Shown here piece by piece: positions 52,183 to 54,425 of a stretch of 54,425 nucleotides of DNA. The position numbers were made by a program, and so were the translations under genes. The stretch covers positions 1 to 54,425 of the forward strand of contig JAVBQY010000023.1 in NCBI GenBank assembly GCA_031548545.1. The letters run 5' to 3'. The stretch comes from UBA932 sp031548545. GTDB lineage: Bacteria > Bacteroidota > Bacteroidia > Bacteroidales > UBA932. The notes below the pieces were generated by a model, which saw only the letters and a program-made list of their open reading frames with translations, was not told where the DNA came from and did not search any database. The first letter of the stretch is position 1, and each line of letters begins with the position of its first letter.

Positions 52183-53340
52183 ATGGGAGGGATGATGGGA
52201 CTTTACTTTCCTTTAAATGAGGAAATCGTATTATTTTTAGCCTTATTAACGTTGATTGGGCAGGGGTATTATTATATTGCTATTTACGGACGCCTGGCCT
52301 TCGGCCAGCAAGCCACCCCCCTTCCGGAGACCCCGGCCGAACCTGTATCAATAATCATCTGTGCGCGTAATGAATACGCAGCCCTCCAACAAAATCTGAA
52401 GCAGGTCCTGGAGCAAGACTATGCGGAATTTGAGGTGATCGTTGTCAATGATTGCTCGGAAGACGAGTCTGAAACCCTGCTGGCCTCCATGCAAATGGAG
52501 TATCCCCGGCTGATTTTCCGCACCATTGTAAAGGATGAAATCTTCAAACACAGTAAAAAGATGGCTCTGGGCGTGGGGATTAAGGCCGCCCGCTACGACC
52601 TCTTACTGTTTATTGACGCCGACTGCTACCCTTCCGGCAACCAATGGTTACGCAGCATGCAAAGCCGTTTTACGGCCAAAACTGCGGTAACACTCGGCTA
52701 TACCCGACTGATTAATAATAACGTATGGATCCGCGCCGACCGCTTCATGCAGGCCTTGCACTACCTTGGGAAAGCGCTGCGCGGCCGCCCTTATATGGGC
52801 ATAGGCAGCAATCTGGCCTACCGTAAGCAAAGCTTCTTTGACAATAAGGGCTTCGATGTGCGTATTACCGAAAACCTGCGCGAAGACCGCATCTTCATCA
52901 ATAAAGTAGCACGACCCGGCAATACGGCCGTGGTGCTGAGCCCCGCCGCCGCCACAGTGAGCACCCTGCACATCAACTTTGAACGCTGGCGACGCGAACG
53001 GCACGAAGAAATACGCTCCTTCGCCCTGTGCGACAACGGTAGTCGCTACCCTCAACTGATGGAGGTTCTGATTCGCCTTCTCTTTTTTGCCGCCATGGCC
53101 ACGGCATTCATACAACATGCCGGCGATTACCTGATAACAGGCATACTGGCCAGCGTTATCCTCCTGCGGCTGGCCCTGCAACTCATTGTTTTCATACGGA
53201 CTGAGCGACGTATGGGCGAAAAAGGCCTGGCCTTCCCCTTAATGCTATGGGACCTTGTTTTCCCCTTTGTTTACCTGTTACTCATCTTTTCATCACACCT
53301 CCCCCGCAGGAAAAGCGGGCAGCGCGGCTTATGGAATTAG
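52183..53340 (+). CDS. Family 2 glycosyltransferase, membrane-bound
   Basis: 385 residues; later ATGs at 52192 or 52195 are possible starts. An N-terminal membrane segment (IVLFLALLTLIGQGYYYIAIYG), a GT-A domain with PVSIIICARNEYAALQQNL, FEVIVVNDCSEDESETLL and the metal-binding D-A-D in LLLFIDADCYPSG, then two or three C-terminal membrane segments (LLFFAAMATAFI, LITGILASVILL, LVFPFVYLLLIFS). The sugar donor and acceptor are unknown. rsmG begins within its last codons. Confidence 0.88.
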   Translation: MGGMMGLYFPLNEEIVLFLALLTLIGQGYYYIAIYGRLAFGQQATPLPETPAEPVSIIICARNEYAALQQNLKQVLEQDYAEFEVIVVNDCSEDESETLLASMQMEYPRLIFRTIVKDEIFKHSKKMALGVGIKAARYDLLLFIDADCYPSGNQWLRSMQSRFTAKTAVTLGYTRLINNNVWIRADRFMQALHYLGKALRGRPYMGIGSNLAYRKQSFFDNKGFDVRITENLREDRIFINKVARPGNTAVVLSPAAATVSTLHINFERWRRERHEEIRSFALCDNGSRYPQLMEVLIRLLFFAAMATAFIQHAGDYLITGILASVILLRLALQLIVFIRTERRMGEKGLAFPLMLWDLVFPFVYLLLIFSSHLPRRKSGQRGLWN

Positions 53341-53978
53341 CTATCATCACCCGTTATTTTCCCACACTGGACAACCGGCAACTGGAACGTTTCGCCCGGT
53401 TGGAGCCTTTATACAGGGAATGGAATGAACGGATCAATGTCATTTCACGCAAGGACATCGATGCCTTGGCAGAGCATCATATATTGCATTCATTGGCTAT
53501 AGCCAAATTCTGCGCTTTCAAGCCCGGCACCCGCATCCTTGACGTAGGAACGGGCGGCGGATTCCCCGGCATTCCCCTGGCCATTTTCTTTCCCCAATGC
53601 CAATTCACCTTAGTAGATTCCATTGGTAAAAAAATAAAAGTCGTACAGGCCGTAGCCGATGCCCTGGCGCTGGACAATGTTACCGCCCTGCAGGCACGCT
53701 GCGAACAACTGAACGGCAAGTTTGACTTTGTAGTGAGCCGCGCCGTAACCGGGTTGGACACCTTTGTACCATGGGTTTGGCCGCAGATTACCCCCGGCGC
53801 CACCCAGGCCGTTCCCAACGGCATTATTTACCTAAAAGGAGGAGACCTGAAGGAAGAATTGGCCGCCACCCGCAACATTTTGCCCAAAGACGCCCTTCCG
53901 CCCGAAGAATATAACATAAGTAAATGGTTTGATAATGAGTTTTTTGAAACAAAAAAACTTATTTATTTGGTCCGTTAA
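53331..53978 (+). CDS. rsmG: 16S rRNA (guanine-527 N7)-methyltransferase RsmG
   Basis: 215 residues from ATG 53331 (MELAIITRYFPTLDN), which overlaps the glycosyltransferase stop by 10 bases; the longer frame lies entirely within that gene. The SAM-binding motif ILDVGTGGGFPGIPLAIFFP, FTLVDSIGKKIKVVQAV and the downstream VVSRAVTGLDTFVPW are characteristic. It adds a methyl group to G527 of 16S rRNA. Confidence 0.94.
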   Translation: MELAIITRYFPTLDNRQLERFARLEPLYREWNERINVISRKDIDALAEHHILHSLAIAKFCAFKPGTRILDVGTGGGFPGIPLAIFFPQCQFTLVDSIGKKIKVVQAVADALALDNVTALQARCEQLNGKFDFVVSRAVTGLDTFVPWVWPQITPGATQAVPNGIIYLKGGDLKEELAATRNILPKDALPPEEYNISKWFDNEFFETKKLIYLVR

Positions 53979-53989
53979 CTAATTTTTAT

Positions 53990-54020
53990 TTTGCAATTAG
54001 GAAGATTTTACCTACCTTTG
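53990..54020 (+). promoter_or_regulatory. rpmH promoter (-33 TTTG and -7 TACCTTTG)
   Basis: TTTG at 53990-53993 and TACCTTTG at 54013-54020 are 19 bp apart, the full Bacteroidota promoter pattern. Confidence 0.75.
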
Positions 54021-54041
54021 CAGTCCAAATTTTGAAAGATC

Positions 54042-54194
54042 ATGAAACGCACATTTCAACCGTCACAACGCAAACGTCGCAATAAACACGGATTTCGTGA
54101 ACGTATGGCCACTGCCAACGGCCGTCGTGTATTAGCCGCCCGCCGCCGCCGCGGACGCAAAAAACTGACTGTTTCCGACGAAGACAGATTCTAG
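54042..54194 (+). CDS. rpmH: 50S ribosomal protein L34
   Basis: 50 residues, below the usual ORF cutoff. MKRTFQPSQRKRRNKHGFR opens the protein, followed by ERMATANGRRVLAARRRRGR and a short acidic tail. This is the L34 signature. It is a small basic structural protein of the large ribosomal subunit. It has its own promoter and terminator. Confidence 0.97.
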   Translation: MKRTFQPSQRKRRNKHGFRERMATANGRRVLAARRRRGRKKLTVSDEDRF

Positions 54195-54221
54195 TTTTTA
54201 CTGTCGACAATTTATAAAGGA

Positions 54222-54253
54222 AACCTGTCCGGACCACCGGGCGGGTTTTTTTA
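54222..54253 (+). terminator. Rho-independent terminator of rpmH
   Basis: Stem AACCTGTCCGG / CCGGGCGGGTT (11 pairs, two G-U) with an ACCA loop, followed by a run of Ts to 54252. Confidence 0.9.
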
Positions 54254-54283
54254 TTGTATATACCCAAGCGCAGCCAAAAAAAC

Positions 54284-54326
54284 AAAAGAGGGTGTCCAAA
54301 AAGTTTTTGGGCACTCTTTTTTTTTG
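54284..54326. repeat. Long imperfect hairpin before the last gene; terminator-like or insertion-sequence end
   Basis: About 17 pairs between 54284-54300 and 54306-54322 (GAGGGTGTCCAAA / TTTGGGCACTC core, three G-U pairs) with A-run and T-run flanks. It could end transcription from either side. GGTGTCCAAAAA-type ends also occur as terminal repeats of insertion sequences, which would fit the gene that follows. Confidence 0.5.
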
Positions 54327-54409
54327 TTTCATTTTTTCGTAAAATAGTTAGTCAAAAATTTGTATATTAATTTGATTAATAGTATCTTAGTGTCATAAAA
54401 CAATAATTT

Positions 54410-54425
54410 ATGGCCAAGGTAGTTT
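54410..54425 (+). CDS. First five codons of a gene cut by the window edge, possibly a transposase
   Basis: ATG 54410 reads M-A-K-V-V before the window ends. A MAKVVF-type start together with the hairpin 90 bases upstream would fit an IS1182-like transposase, but five residues cannot prove it. TATCTTAG at 54383-54390 is a weak -7 candidate. Confidence 0.3.

Overview
The window comes from a Bacteroidota chromosome (class Bacteroidia, perhaps Bacteroidales; genus not determined). Four things point there: a type IX secretion (T9SS) C-terminal sorting domain, SprB- and MBG-type repeats in a giant surface protein, many promoters with the Bacteroidota -7 box TAnnTTTG, and gene clusters usual for the phylum (PASTA/RluD/Ddl, Tgt/LptG, HU-CCDC81). 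No rRNA, tRNA or CRISPR was found.

Region 1 (1-15.5 kb, minus strand): an OmpA-type outer-membrane protein is followed 2 to 11 nt later by one uninterrupted reading frame of at least 4,652 codons that runs off the left edge. The giant protein has a signal peptide, ten beta-helix modules of about 350-465 residues, four SprB repeats, PKD/Ig-like domains, then MBG repeats with an exact 246-bp period. It looks like a long adhesin or stalk secreted by T9SS, with the OmpA protein as a possible anchor.

Region 2 (15.5-19.5 kb, plus strand): an intergenic stretch holds a perfect 14-bp hairpin and a candidate 48-codon ORF. It is followed by a membrane-anchored AraC-type regulator and two paralogous DUF3089 alpha/beta-hydrolase lipoproteins. 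A repeated motif, TTTTACAT, lies in front of the regulator and in front of the first lipoprotein.

Region 3 (19.5-23.3 kb, minus): YraN nuclease-like protein, an unrecognised AT-rich gene and a PIF1-like helicase, preceded by an LD-carboxypeptidase. Region 4 (23.3-32.1 kb): metG, a PepSY-like protein, class I fumarase, a four-helix-bundle (IVP) gene bounded by perfect 26-bp inverted repeats and wedged against the prfB stop codon, prfB with its programmed +1 frameshift, a small outer-membrane barrel, a VanX-type dipeptidase and a K+/H+ antiporter.

Region 5 (32.1-47.1 kb, minus): ROK sugar kinase, zinc metallopeptidase, recX, prmC, ddl, an RluD-type pseudouridine synthase, a T9SS cargo protein, a PASTA protein, tsaB, an HlyD adaptor, a TolC channel, an HU-CCDC81 membrane protein and polA. 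Region 6 (47.2-54.4 kb): a concentrative nucleoside transporter, then mqnE-lptG-tgt on the minus strand, a family 2 glycosyltransferase with rsmG, rpmH, a terminator, and the first codons of another gene (possibly a transposase) at the right edge.

How the genes work together: most of the window is housekeeping (translation, tRNA modification, wall precursor and turnover enzymes, menaquinone by the futalosine route). The accessory parts are the giant adhesin pair, the AraC/DUF3089 unit, the YraN-unknown-PIF1 group and the IVP element. Several divergent gene pairs have -7 boxes so close together (13, 22 and 31 bp) that their promoters must overlap.
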